A DNA stretch of 22,546 nucleotides from DATNFP01 sp035606335 (GTDB taxonomy: Bacteria; Bacteroidota; Bacteroidia; Chitinophagales; Chitinophagaceae): contig DATNFP010000110.1 of assembly GCA_035606335.1 (NCBI GenBank), positions 1 to 22,546 of the forward strand, in the 5' to 3' direction. The notes below the pieces were generated by a model. That model saw only the letters and a program-made list of their open reading frames with translations. It had not been told where the DNA came from and made no database searches. Position numbers and translations under genes: made by a program. How positions within the stretch are numbered: the first letter of the stretch is position 1; each line of letters begins with the position of its first letter. Below, piece by piece: positions 15,769 to 22,546 of the stretch.

Positions 15769-17781
15769 TTAAGATTGATATGTTTCTGAATTTATAACAG
15801 TGCCACTTACCGGAGGAATGCCTTCATTAGGAGTCATGTCTTCAAATGGGCGTTTGCCTATTAAGCGTTCCAGGTCGTCTTTATAGAGCACTTCTTTTTT
15901 CAGTAATTCAGAAGCAAGTACTTGCAGATGTTCCATGTGTTTGCTTAACAATTCCTTGGTACGTTCGTACTGAGATAATATTAATTTTCTTACTTCCTGA
16001 TCGATTATTTTAGCCGTTTCTTCAGAATAAGGCTTTGTCATATTGTATTCCTGCTGACCATCATGATAGGAAACGTTACCAACTTTGTCGTTCATACCAT
16101 AGATGCTGATCATTGAATATGCCATTTTTGTGATGCGTTCCAGATCGTTTTGAGCACCGGTAGATATCTTGCCAAAAACAAGCTCTTCTGCCGCGCGACC
16201 GCCAAAGAGGGCCACAATCTGATCATGCATCTGTTCTGTAGTGTATAAATATTGCTCCTTGGGCAGGTATTGTGCATAGCCCAAAGCAGCAACGCCGCGA
16301 GGCACTATAGATACCTTAATGAGCGGATAAGCGTGCTCAAGAAACCAGCCACAAACAGCGTGTCCGGCTTCGTGAAAGGCGATCACCCTTTTTTCATCAG
16401 GTGAAATGATCTTGTTTTTCTTTTCCAGACCGCCTATTACACGATCAATAGCATCGTTAAAGTCGCTCATATCCACTTCAGATTTCCCTTTGCGGGCAGC
16501 GATCAATGCTGCTTCATTACAAATATTAGCAATATCTGCACCGGCAAATCCGGGAGTCTGAGCTGCTAATTTCTTAATATCAAGATCTTTAGATTTCTTG
16601 ATCGGCTTCAGATGTACTTCAAATATTTTTTCACGACCCTTTACATCAGGAATGTCGATAGATATCTGGCGATCGAAACGACCCGGACGAAGTAGCGCTG
16701 TATCTAATACATCTGGCCTGTTCGTAGCAGCCAAAACGATGATACCGCTATCGCCGCTAAAACCATCCATTTCCACCAGCAGCTGATTAAGGGTATTTTC
16801 ACGTTCATCATTGCTCATCACAACGTTTTTACCACGGGCGCGGCCTATAGCATCTATTTCATCTATGAAGACAATACATGGAGATTTTTCACGAGCCTGT
16901 TTAAACAGATCGCGGACACGGCTTGCGCCAACACCCACAAAAAGCTCTACGAAATCGGAACCTGACATGGAAAAGAATGGAACCTGGGCTTCTCCTGCAA
17001 CAGCTTTTGCAAGCAATGTTTTACCTGTTCCCGGAGGGCCTACAAGCAATGCGCCTTTAGGTATTTTGCCTCCTAATGATGTATATTTTTTCGGATTTTT
17101 AAGGAAATCCACAATTTCCATCACTTCCACTTTTGCTTCATCCAGACCTGCTACATCATTGAAAGTAATGTTTACACGAGTGCCTTTTTCAAATAACTGC
17201 GCTTTTGATTTGCCGATATTGAAAATGCCTCCTGCGCCGCCACCTGATGCTCCTGTGCCCATCTTACGGAAAATAAGAAACCACATAGCAACAAGGAAAA
17301 TTACCGGCAGCAAAAATGAACTTAATAATGAATGTATAAAGTCGCCTTTCGTTGTATATACCACATTAACCTGCTGGTCAGGGGGGATAGTTTTCTGTGC
17401 ATCGAGTAAGTCCTGGTTGAACTGCTCAACACTGCCAATTTCGAATGTAAAAGCATAGCTTTTATCACCACTGAAATTTAAAGGGGTTTTGCTGGCTGGC
17501 TGCGGTTCTGCTGTGGCACCCGATTTTAGATACACTTGTACCAAATCCTGATTCTTTATCACTACAACTTTATCCACCAGTCCTTTATCAAGATATTTTG
17601 TCCTGAATTCCTTAAAGCTGTATTCTTTATTACTATTGTCGAGGCTGGTGCTAAAAAATTGCACCCCAAGGACAGCCAGTATTATGATACCGTAAATCCA
17701 GTATATATTAAAACGCGGCCCCTTTCGCTGGTTCCGGTTATCACCTCCCGGAATGCCGGGCCTTTGTTTATTATCTTCCAT
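15769..17781 (-). CDS. ftsH: ATP-dependent zinc metalloprotease FtsH
   Basis: A membrane-bound AAA+ protease that degrades misfolded membrane proteins and short-lived regulators. The 670 residues hold, in order, two transmembrane helices (about 26-43 and 151-171) flanking the periplasmic domain, and a Gly-rich linker. The AAA module has Walker A GPPGTGKT (248-255), the pore loop FVGVGA, Walker B IVFIDEID (303-310) and the second region of homology with RPGRFDR. The M41 peptidase has HEAGH (470-474) and a third zinc ligand Asp546 in TGAQNDLERIT. All key residues are present and length is normal. It follows rsfS by 37 nt on the same strand, a common Bacteroidetes order, and ends at its own terminator. 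Confidence 0.97.
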   Translation of the reverse strand: MEDNKQRPGIPGGDNRNQRKGPRFNIYWIYGIIILAVLGVQFFSTSLDNSNKEYSFKEFRTKYLDKGLVDKVVVIKNQDLVQVYLKSGATAEPQPASKTPLNFSGDKSYAFTFEIGSVEQFNQDLLDAQKTIPPDQQVNVVYTTKGDFIHSLLSSFLLPVIFLVAMWFLIFRKMGTGASGGGAGGIFNIGKSKAQLFEKGTRVNITFNDVAGLDEAKVEVMEIVDFLKNPKKYTSLGGKIPKGALLVGPPGTGKTLLAKAVAGEAQVPFFSMSGSDFVELFVGVGASRVRDLFKQAREKSPCIVFIDEIDAIGRARGKNVVMSNDERENTLNQLLVEMDGFSGDSGIIVLAATNRPDVLDTALLRPGRFDRQISIDIPDVKGREKIFEVHLKPIKKSKDLDIKKLAAQTPGFAGADIANICNEAALIAARKGKSEVDMSDFNDAIDRVIGGLEKKNKIISPDEKRVIAFHEAGHAVCGWFLEHAYPLIKVSIVPRGVAALGYAQYLPKEQYLYTTEQMHDQIVALFGGRAAEELVFGKISTGAQNDLERITKMAYSMISIYGMNDKVGNVSYHDGQQEYNMTKPYSEETAKIIDQEVRKLILSQYERTKELLSKHMEHLQVLASELLKKEVLYKDDLERLIGKRPFEDMTPNEGIPPVSGTVINSETYQS

Positions 17782-17818
17782 TGTTGTTGTTCAAACGTTA
17801 TGATCCTATTTTAGAATA

Positions 17819-18217
17819 TTAGTCTTTGTGCTCCATTCGTTCAGCGTCGGCCCACAAGCTTTCAAGATTGTAAAACTGCCTGTGCTCGTGTTGAAATATA
17901 TGAACTACAATATTTACATAATCAATAAGTGTCCACTGTCCGCCGTGCTCAATATGATAAGGTTTTTCACCACATTCTTTCTCAACTATTTCGGCTACAT
18001 TATCGGCAATAGCTTTTACCTGAATATACGATTTTGCCTCACATAAAATAAAAAAATCCGCCACAGCTTCATCTATCTTCCTAAGATCAAGCGACACGAT
18101 TTCTTCACCTTTCTTTTCTTTGATTGCGCTAAGGATTGATTTAAATAGTTTGCTATTTCTTGTCAGGCGGGTTAGCGATTTCTTTCGTCCCTGTAGTGCG
18201 GTTATTATTTTCTCCAA
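17819..18217 (-). CDS. rsfS: Ribosome silencing factor RsfS (Iojap/YbeB family)
   Basis: Binds ribosomal protein uL14 and blocks joining of the subunits when nutrients are short. The 132 residues contain the family core: IVSLDLRKIDEAVADFFILCEA, then QVKAIADNVAEIVE, GGQWTLIDYVNIVVHIF and FYNLESLWADAE. The N-terminus (about 35 residues, basic) is longer than in E. coli, which I believe is usual in this phylum. The start must be a non-ATG codon: the frame has an in-frame stop at 18230-18232 and no upstream ATG, so the TTG at 18217 (TTGGAGAAA) is the best choice. It is followed by ftsH 37 nt downstream and diverges from birA. Confidence 0.9.
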   Translation of the reverse strand: MEKIITALQGRKKSLTRLTRNSKLFKSILSAIKEKKGEEIVSLDLRKIDEAVADFFILCEAKSYIQVKAIADNVAEIVEKECGEKPYHIEHGGQWTLIDYVNIVVHIFQHEHRQFYNLESLWADAERMEHKD

Positions 18218-18230
18218 ATTGTATTTAGTC

Positions 18231-18238
18231 TATTTTTG
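18231..18238 (+). promoter_or_regulatory. -7 box (TATTTTTG) of birA
   Basis: An exact TAnnTTTG on the plus strand, 60 nt before the birA ATG at 18299. No TTTG at the usual upstream distance. It lies just beside the opposing rsfS promoter. Confidence 0.35.
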
Positions 18239-18260
18239 TTTGGTAATATATTCTTTTAAT

Positions 18261-18288
18261 CAAAATTATAAAATCTTTTGGCACCAAA
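18261..18288 (-). promoter_or_regulatory. Promoter of the rsfS-ftsH unit
   Basis: On the minus strand: TTTG at 18288-18285, a 16-bp spacer and TAATTTTG at 18268-18261, both exact words with a spacer one base shorter than usual. The leader before the TTG start at 18217 would be about 38 nt. Confidence 0.5.
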
Positions 18289-18298
18289 CGTTACTGCC

Positions 18299-19036
18299 AT
18301 GTTGCAAGCTCCAATAATAGAACTTGATGCTATTGATAGCACCAATAACTATGCCATGCAACTGATAGATGCCGATACGGCACAGCCTGGGCTGACAATA
18401 ACTGCGAAGCAACAAAGCCAGGGCAAGGGACAACGTGGGCGGTTATGGATAGATGTGCCTGATCTAAGCCTATTGATGAGCATTATCACTGTGCCCAAAT
18501 ATAACTTAACAGAACAATTTCTTTTTAATGCGAGTGTTGCTGTGGGTATTGCTAATGTTTTGCAAAAACTAAATGAGCAGTGGGATATAGCAATCAAATG
18601 GCCAAATGATATTATTGTTAATGACAAAAAGGCAGGGGGGGTATTGATAGAGAATGTGTTGAGGGGTAGTAATTGGATATATAGTATCATAGGATTTGGA
18701 TTGAACATAAAACAAGATCATTTTCCTGCAGAGTTACCGTATGCCACCTCTTTAAAAATCAGCTCTGGTAAAGATTATGATATTATGATGCTGAGAGATA
18801 TGATGCGAGAGAAAATTTTAGAATATGTGAGCGTAGGATGGAGTGCTAAGGAAATACTACAACAGTATAATGATTACTTGTACCGAAGAGGACAAGTTCA
18901 AACATTTACACTTCATTCAAGTGAATGGCAGGGGATAATATTGGCGGCAGAAGCAGATGGCACACTTGCGGTGCAGCTTGATAATGGCAATATTGTAAAG
19001 TACGTGCATGGTGCTGTAATGTGGAAGTGGGGTTAA
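18299..19036 (+). CDS. birA: Biotin--[acetyl-CoA-carboxylase] ligase
   Basis: Attaches biotin to the carrier lysine of biotin-dependent carboxylases through biotinyl-AMP. The protein (245 residues) has the catalytic domain and the small C-terminal domain only. QGKGQRGRLW (41-50) is the nucleotide-binding loop, KWPNDI (100-105) and KAGGVLIE (111-118) line the biotin site, and IIGFGLNI follows. There is no N-terminal helix-turn-helix, so it is the monofunctional type and should not repress transcription. I start at the ATG at 18299; the frame is open to a TTG at 18278 that adds seven residues. It is convergent with the glutamine amidotransferase gene, only 2 nt apart, with no hairpin seen between them. 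Confidence 0.93.
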   Translation: MLQAPIIELDAIDSTNNYAMQLIDADTAQPGLTITAKQQSQGKGQRGRLWIDVPDLSLLMSIITVPKYNLTEQFLFNASVAVGIANVLQKLNEQWDIAIKWPNDIIVNDKKAGGVLIENVLRGSNWIYSIIGFGLNIKQDHFPAELPYATSLKISSGKDYDIMMLRDMMREKILEYVSVGWSAKEILQQYNDYLYRRGQVQTFTLHSSEWQGIILAAEADGTLAVQLDNGNIVKYVHGAVMWKWG

Positions 19037-19038
19037 GA

Positions 19039-19608
19039 TCAAGCATGAAATAGATCAGCCCAATTTTTCAACAATTTTAATCCATATTCTGTTCCTATAG
19101 ATTCAGGGTGAAACTGGATGCCGACAGATGGATATTTTATATGGGCCAATGCCATTATTGAGTTGTCTTCTGAATGGGCCAACGCCTGTAATGATGTTTT
19201 CTCTAAATCTTCAACAATCAATGAATGATAACGCATCACTGTAAAGGGTGAAGGAATGCCTTGAAATAATGGATGGACGACATGCTGCACATCACTTGTC
19301 TTGCCGTGCATAGGGTAGGGAGCATGTGCCAGCTTAGCGCCAAAGTACATACCCAATGCCTGGTGACCAAGGCAGACACCGAGAATAGGCAAGCGTGAAT
19401 GAAAATAATCAATCGCTTCCATGCAGATGCCTGATTGTAATGGTGTTTCAGGGCCGGGTGATATTATAATACGTGAAGGATCTAAGGCGATCAATTCATC
19501 CAATGTCAATTCATCATTTCGATACACTACACAATCATTATTGGTCTGTAGCAGATAATGGTGCAGTATGTATGTAAATGAATCGTAGTTATCTATGAGG
19601 ACCCACAT
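19039..19608 (-). CDS. pabA: Aminodeoxychorismate/anthranilate synthase glutamine amidotransferase subunit
   Basis: A class I glutamine amidotransferase that gives ammonia to the chorismate-using partner, for folate (PabA) or tryptophan (TrpG). The 189 residues start LIDNYDSFTYIL. The catalytic Cys79 is in GVCLGHQALG and His167/Glu169 are in GIQFHPES. PGPETP and RYHSLIVE are also typical. PabA and TrpG cannot be told apart here, and many bacteria use one subunit for both; no trp or pab gene is in the window. I start at the ATG at 19608. The frame runs open to 19695, but those 29 residues lie inside cvpA and do not resemble the family. The start overlaps the cvpA end by 20 nt, so coupling is likely. 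Confidence 0.88.
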   Translation of the reverse strand: MWVLIDNYDSFTYILHHYLLQTNNDCVVYRNDELTLDELIALDPSRIIISPGPETPLQSGICMEAIDYFHSRLPILGVCLGHQALGMYFGAKLAHAPYPMHGKTSDVQHVVHPLFQGIPSPFTVMRYHSLIVEDLEKTSLQALAHSEDNSIMALAHIKYPSVGIQFHPESIGTEYGLKLLKNWADLFHA

Positions 19609-20146
19609 GTTGAGGGAGCTTTTGATTGACATTTTCGAAAAAATGCTGCAAATCGCTAAAAATATGTTTTGCAAACGGCAATACTTTGCCCACATGATCG
19701 CATACCCAGGGAGCTACAGGAGTGAACCATGAATATGTTTTGGAATGAGCTATCGTTTCGGGTGAGATGAGATGCATCTGATTGGCAATCCATAGGAGCG
19801 TGCTCCAAATGACTGCAGCAATAAATGCATAAAACAATCCGCCAAGCAATCTACTGATAAAGCCCAGGAAAACAGCATTGACAACCGAATCGATAGCCTT
19901 TGCTAATAAGCGCACTAATAATACAACTACTATGAAAAGGACTATAAAGCTAACAACCTGTGCCCATCCTGATGTAATAATGCCTTTATCGAAAAGCCAA
20001 GAAGCAAAAGTGTGAGAAAGTTTTAGCGCGCATATAATGCCTAATATAAAGCCCAATAAAGAAAACGCAGCTACAATGATGCCTTTTCTGTAGCCGCGTA
20101 TAAAAAGTATAATTACGAGCGTTATGCCAATTATATCAAGCAACAT
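19589..20146 (-). CDS. CvpA family membrane protein
   Basis: A 185-residue inner-membrane protein of the CvpA/colicin V production family. It has four predicted transmembrane segments (about 3-17, 25-45, 63-85, 97-119). The conserved pattern of the family is visible: IRGYRKGIIVAAFSLLGFILG near the N-terminus and the RLLGGLFYAFIAAVIWS segment. The C-terminal 65 residues are soluble. In E. coli cvpA is linked to colicin V export and envelope tolerance; the molecular function is not settled. It starts 5 nt after the yqeY stop codon and overlaps the pabA/trpG start, so the three genes form one unit. Confidence 0.85.
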   Translation of the reverse strand: MLLDIIGITLVIILFIRGYRKGIIVAAFSLLGFILGIICALKLSHTFASWLFDKGIITSGWAQVVSFIVLFIVVVLLVRLLAKAIDSVVNAVFLGFISRLLGGLFYAFIAAVIWSTLLWIANQMHLISPETIAHSKTYSWFTPVAPWVCDHVGKVLPFAKHIFSDLQHFFENVNQKLPQHVGPHR

Positions 20147-20151
20147 AGATA

Positions 20152-20610
20152 TTACGCGCCTTGTGAAAGTAATTGTTTCACTGTATCGGAAATGGCTTTT
20201 CCATCGGTCCTGCCAGCAAGCTGCTTTGTAGCTACACCCATTACCTTGCCCATATCAGCAGGTGTTTTAGCCCCTACCTGGTTAATAATGTTTTGCACTT
20301 CTGATCTCAATTCGTCGGGAGATAATTGTTTGGGTAAAAAACGCTCTAATATTTCAAGCTCTTCTCTTTCTTTTTTTGCGAGGTCTTCACGATTTTGTTT
20401 TTCGAATATCTCGAGTGAATCGCGGCGCTGCTTTGCGAGCTTTTGAAGCATCTTTTGCTCAGTTGCTTCTGTTAGCACATCGCTGCCGCCTTCTGATGTT
20501 TTTTCTATAAGAATTGCTGCCTTAATGGCGCGAAGCGTGCGTAGTTCAGCTTCATTTTTAGCGCGCATGGCCTGCTTCATTTCTTCCATTACTTTTTGTT
20601 CGAGTGACAT
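20152..20610 (-). CDS. GatB/YqeY domain-containing protein
   Basis: A 152-residue YqeY protein, the stand-alone form of the tail domain of amidotransferase subunit GatB. Features are a helical N-terminus (KVMEEMKQAMRAKNEAELRTLRAIKAAI), a coiled Lys/Glu-rich middle, and the C-terminal tRNA-binding-like domain. That domain contains LPKQLSPDELRSEV, then GAKTPADMGKVMGVATKQLAGRTDGKAISDTVKQLL. The function is unproven; a tRNA-related role is inferred from the GatB tail. It leads the yqeY-cvpA-pabA unit. There are 76 nt between it and the gldC stop, with no hairpin or exact promoter box that I can find. Confidence 0.9.
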   Translation of the reverse strand: MSLEQKVMEEMKQAMRAKNEAELRTLRAIKAAILIEKTSEGGSDVLTEATEQKMLQKLAKQRRDSLEIFEKQNREDLAKKEREELEILERFLPKQLSPDELRSEVQNIINQVGAKTPADMGKVMGVATKQLAGRTDGKAISDTVKQLLSQGA

Positions 20611-20686
20611 AGTTGTAAGATTTTAAAACTTGTGCAAAAGGGGATAGAGTTAACTAAAATAGCTATTGTTCTCTGAAATTGCGAGC

Positions 20687-21037
20687 TTATTTTGATTCGC
20701 TTTCTTCCAGTGCTGCGGTAGCTTTTTTGTGAAAAGCTTTTGCAAATTCCTTCAGCTCATCTGCAAGTTCAGCGTTTTTTGTAGCACGCAGGTATGTATC
20801 TGCCATTCCGAAAAATGTCTGATAATAAAAATCGTTCATTTCGTCTACCATCATTTTGGTAGTCCATAGATCAATGCGCATTGCAGATTTCTGGTCGCCA
20901 TCCCAAAGACCTAGTAAGATCGCCTTTGCTTTTTGTAAGTCTTCAATTCCGCCGTCGGGGGCATTCCATTCTATTATCTCCGGCATTTTATCCTCGTCCA
21001 ACTCTACGTGGATATTGATGTTTGATTTTATTCCCAT
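20687..21037 (-). CDS. gldC: Gliding motility-associated protein GldC
   Basis: A 116-residue cytoplasmic protein matching GldC, a Bacteroidetes-specific protein found with the gliding and type IX secretion machinery; its mechanism is not known. Recognisable parts are SNINIHVELDEDKMPEIIEW, WNAPDGGIEDLQKAKAILLGLWD, RIDLWTTKMMVDEMNDFYYQTF and a helical C-terminus ending in Lys/Glu. Length is as usual for the family. No other gld, spr or por gene is in the window, so its presence says little about whether the organism actually glides. It has an exact -7 box upstream, so it is probably transcribed separately from the rluA-type gene 57 nt before it. Confidence 0.9.
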   Translation of the reverse strand: MGIKSNINIHVELDEDKMPEIIEWNAPDGGIEDLQKAKAILLGLWDGDQKSAMRIDLWTTKMMVDEMNDFYYQTFFGMADTYLRATKNAELADELKEFAKAFHKKATAALEESESK

Positions 21038-21068
21038 TTTATAACTAAAAAATTAATGTTTCGAATGT

Positions 21069-21076
21069 CAAAAATA
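21069..21076 (-). promoter_or_regulatory. -7 box (TATTTTTG) of gldC
   Basis: An exact TAnnTTTG on the minus strand in the 57-nt gap, 31 nt before the gldC ATG at 21037. Upstream a TTTC occurs at 22 bp in place of TTTG. Confidence 0.4.
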
Positions 21077-21094
21077 TGCTGATTTGTTGAAAGG

Positions 21095-21823
21095 CTATGA
21101 AATAGTTGATGCCCATTTGTTTAGCTGCTTGATACAAGCTGCAATGTCCTTTGGTAAGGGTGCTTCGGCCTTTATTTGAGTACCATCGGCTTTTTTAAAT
21201 TCCAGAATAGACGCATGAAGCGCCAGGCGGCTTAATAATGGCCTTTCGGTCTCTTCGTCGTTAGACAAACGATATTTCTTTTTAATGCCTGATAGATAGA
21301 AAGGTTTGCCATCGCCGTATAGCTCATCGCAAACTATAGAATGGCCTATGGACTGCATGTGCACACGTATCTGGTGTGTACGGCCTGTATGTATCTGAAA
21401 CTGCACAAAAGAATGTAATGGCCATTGCTCGACAGCTTTGTAATCGGTGATGGAAGGCTTTCCCTTTTTGGCAATTATCATCTTACCTTTTGCAGATGGG
21501 TGCTCACTAATTGGTTTTTCAATCCTGCCTTCTTCAGGTATCAACCTGCCATTTACAAGCCCGTGATAGAATTTTGTAACATCGCGTTCCATAAAAAGCT
21601 TTGACAAATATTTGTGAGTTTGTTCGTTCTTCGCAAAGCATATAACTCCGCTTGTATCACGGTCGAGACGATGCACTACCCATATCTGCTGCCCCAGCCT
21701 GCTCTCCAACAAGTGATTGAGACTTGGTAATTCTGTTTTGAAACGGTCGGGGATTACCAATAATCCAGATGGTTTATTGACTATCACCAGGTCGTTATCA
21801 TTGTATAATATATCTATTTGCAT
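21095..21823 (-). CDS. RluA-family RNA pseudouridine synthase
   Basis: Converts uridine to pseudouridine in rRNA or tRNA. The 242 residues begin directly with the catalytic domain (DILYNDNDLVIVNKPSGLLVIP) and lack the N-terminal S4 domain. The catalytic Asp54 sits in HRLDRDTSGV. Other family motifs are LVNGRLIPEEGRIEKPI and FQIHTGRTHQIRVHMQSIGHSIVCDELYG, including the RTHQIRVH box. Absence of S4 and the short length fit RluA/TruC-like members rather than RluD, but the target position cannot be read from sequence. It starts 3 nt after the ybeY stop codon, so the two RNA-maturation genes are cotranscribed. Confidence 0.92.
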   Translation of the reverse strand: MQIDILYNDNDLVIVNKPSGLLVIPDRFKTELPSLNHLLESRLGQQIWVVHRLDRDTSGVICFAKNEQTHKYLSKLFMERDVTKFYHGLVNGRLIPEEGRIEKPISEHPSAKGKMIIAKKGKPSITDYKAVEQWPLHSFVQFQIHTGRTHQIRVHMQSIGHSIVCDELYGDGKPFYLSGIKKKYRLSNDEETERPLLSRLALHASILEFKKADGTQIKAEAPLPKDIAACIKQLNKWASTIS

Positions 21824-21826
21824 GCT

Positions 21827-22255
21827 TTAATCTTTAAAATACTGCTCCAGGCAGGCGTTTTCCTTACTACGCATTTTTGTAATATCATCTTTTGTTTTAT
21901 CCTTGAAACCGCACAAATGTAATGCACCATGAAAGATGACACGGTGCAGCTCGTTTTGATATTTGGTGTTGAATTTTTCTGCATTCTCAACTATCCTATC
22001 TACACTGATGTAAATTTCTCCTGTAAGCTCATTTCGGTTTTCGCTGAGGTCGAAAGTGACAATGTCTGTAAAAGTATCGTGGTTCAGGAACTGCTTATTT
22101 ATTTCGAGCAAATATTCATCATCACAGAAGATATAGGTGAGCTGAATCTTTTTTAATTTTTTAAGATATGAGTTAACTGTCTTATCCAAAAAGGCGGATA
22201 ATCTTCGCCGATCTTTAAGCTTTGCTGAAACATTGTGCTCATAAAATTTTACCAT
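21827..22255 (-). CDS. ybeY: Endoribonuclease YbeY (rRNA maturation)
   Basis: A metal-dependent single-strand RNase for 16S rRNA 3'-end maturation and ribosome quality control. The 142 residues contain LTYIFCDDEYLLEINKQFLNHDTFTDIVTFDL, then GEIYISVDRIVENA, and the metal site HRVIFHGALHLCGFKDKTKDD. His109 and His113 are the first two ligands. Where E. coli has the third histidine (GYDH), this protein has Asp119 (GFKD). I believe this KD form is normal in Bacteroidetes, with Asp as ligand. The start at 22255 is ATG. The region upstream is an 8-bp repeat array with no recognisable promoter box, so how ybeY is transcribed is unclear. Confidence 0.92.
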   Translation of the reverse strand: MVKFYEHNVSAKLKDRRRLSAFLDKTVNSYLKKLKKIQLTYIFCDDEYLLEINKQFLNHDTFTDIVTFDLSENRNELTGEIYISVDRIVENAEKFNTKYQNELHRVIFHGALHLCGFKDKTKDDITKMRSKENACLEQYFKD

Positions 22256-22261
22256 TGAGAC

Positions 22262-22324
22262 AATTTTGATAATTTGGCGATTTGATAATTCGACAATTCG
22301 ACAATTTGATAATTTGACAATGAT
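22262..22324 (+). repeat. Degenerate octamer tandem array A
   Basis: About seven copies of an 8-bp unit with consensus AATTYGRY (variants AATTTGAT, AATTTGGC, GATTTGAT, AATTCGAC, AATTTGAC) plus a partial copy, one with an extra T. It begins 7 nt upstream of the ybeY start codon. The varied units suggest an older array than the one at 22445. Confidence 0.85.
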
Positions 22325-22444
22325 AAATTCCCCGTTGATTTGAAAAAAGTCTGATTTCCCATTTTACAATTGATTATCAATTTTTTATACGATATTTACA
22401 CCCCAACGATTTCCCATTCATTCCCCGTTTTTTTCCATGGTTTC
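22325..22444. other. Spacer between the two octamer arrays
   Basis: About 120 bp without a gene. It contains ATTCCCCGTT at 22327-22336 and 22420-22429, and GATTTCCCATT at 22353-22363 and 22408-22418, the two words appearing in opposite order. Between them is a perfect palindrome (7-bp arms, AATTGAT and ATCAATT, around one T) at 22368-22382. Confidence 0.6.
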
Positions 22445-22546
22445 AATTTGATAATTCGGCAATTCGGCAATTTGATAATTCGGCAATTCGGCAATTCGGC
22501 AATTCGGCAATTCGGCAATTCGGCAATTCGGCAATTCGGCAATTCG
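22445..22546 (+). repeat. Homogeneous octamer tandem array B, running off the window
   Basis: Twelve full copies of an 8-bp unit and six bases of a thirteenth. Order: AATTTGAT, two AATTCGGC, AATTTGAT, then eight AATTCGGC and a partial copy. Uniform recent copies point to slippage expansion. The window stops inside the array, so its full length is unknown; this may be a contig end. Confidence 0.95.

Noticed and set aside
16811..17458. 215-residue open frame on the plus strand
   Set aside because: It lies entirely antisense to ftsH, whose motifs are all intact, and its translation has no recognisable domain.
18278..18298. TTG start giving seven more residues on birA
   Set aside because: A good ATG is present at 18299 and the catalytic domain begins shortly after it.
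19609..19695. 29-residue N-terminal extension of the pabA/trpG protein
   Set aside because: The extension is cvpA sequence read in another frame, and family members start at LIDNYDSFT as in the ATG at 19608.
20626..20686. Terminator between gldC and yqeY
   Set aside because: Only an A/T near-palindrome nearby (AAGATTTTAAAACTT) and no G/C stem with a T-run on the minus strand.
22368..22382. Palindrome as a terminator
   Set aside because: The arms are almost all A/T with a 1-nt centre, so a stable hairpin is unlikely; left as a palindrome of unknown role.
22262..22546. CRISPR array at the right edge
   Set aside because: The units are 8 bp, back to back, with no unique spacers and no cas genes nearby.

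Overview
The window looks like a Bacteroidetes chromosome, most likely from the Chitinophagaceae/Sphingobacteriia side. The pointers are a gliding-motility gldC gene, a propeller/Y_Y_Y sensor kinase paired with a LytTR regulator, DUF1573 exported proteins, the Bacteroidetes form of YbeY, an A+T-rich composition, few Shine-Dalgarno sites, and ten exact TAnnTTTG (-7 promoter) words in the gaps between genes. All of it reads as core chromosome. I see no tRNA, rRNA, insertion sequence, phage gene or CRISPR. No gene-free stretch exceeds 300 bases; the two longest (14753-15027 and 22256-22546) both contain repeats.

Left part (1-8790). A truncated UDP-glucose dehydrogenase gene (minus) diverges from an unrecognised lipoprotein gene (plus). 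The lipoprotein gene converges, on a shared terminator, with a tight minus-strand series read from 6291 to 1587: family-9 glycosyltransferase, threonylcarbamoyl-AMP synthase (tsaC), CCA-adding enzyme (cca), macro-domain hydrolase, class III aminotransferase. Two tandem DUF1573 paralogs and a class I aminotransferase follow on the plus strand.

Middle part (8791-15760). Adenine deaminase and a group III truncated haemoglobin form a minus-strand pair. A 1013-residue sensor kinase gene overlaps its LytTR response regulator gene on the plus strand. Just after the regulator stop codon lies a three-fold repeat with 21-bp period, the spacing expected of LytTR operators. It is followed by a weak promoter-like sequence and a terminator-like hairpin, with no gene between them.

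Right part (15028-22546). A minus-strand set contains rsfS, ftsH and a LUD-domain gene, with birA divergent. A second minus-strand set runs ybeY, rluA-type synthase, gldC, yqeY, cvpA, pabA/trpG. The window ends inside an array of an 8-bp repeat upstream of ybeY.

The most notable observations are the 21-bp repeat array beside the LytTR gene, the octamer arrays at the right edge, and four genes (cca, the glycosyltransferase, the class I aminotransferase, adenine deaminase) whose start codon lies 3-8 nt after an exact TAnnTTTG box, which suggests leaderless or nearly leaderless mRNAs. I did not find a clear new multigene system.
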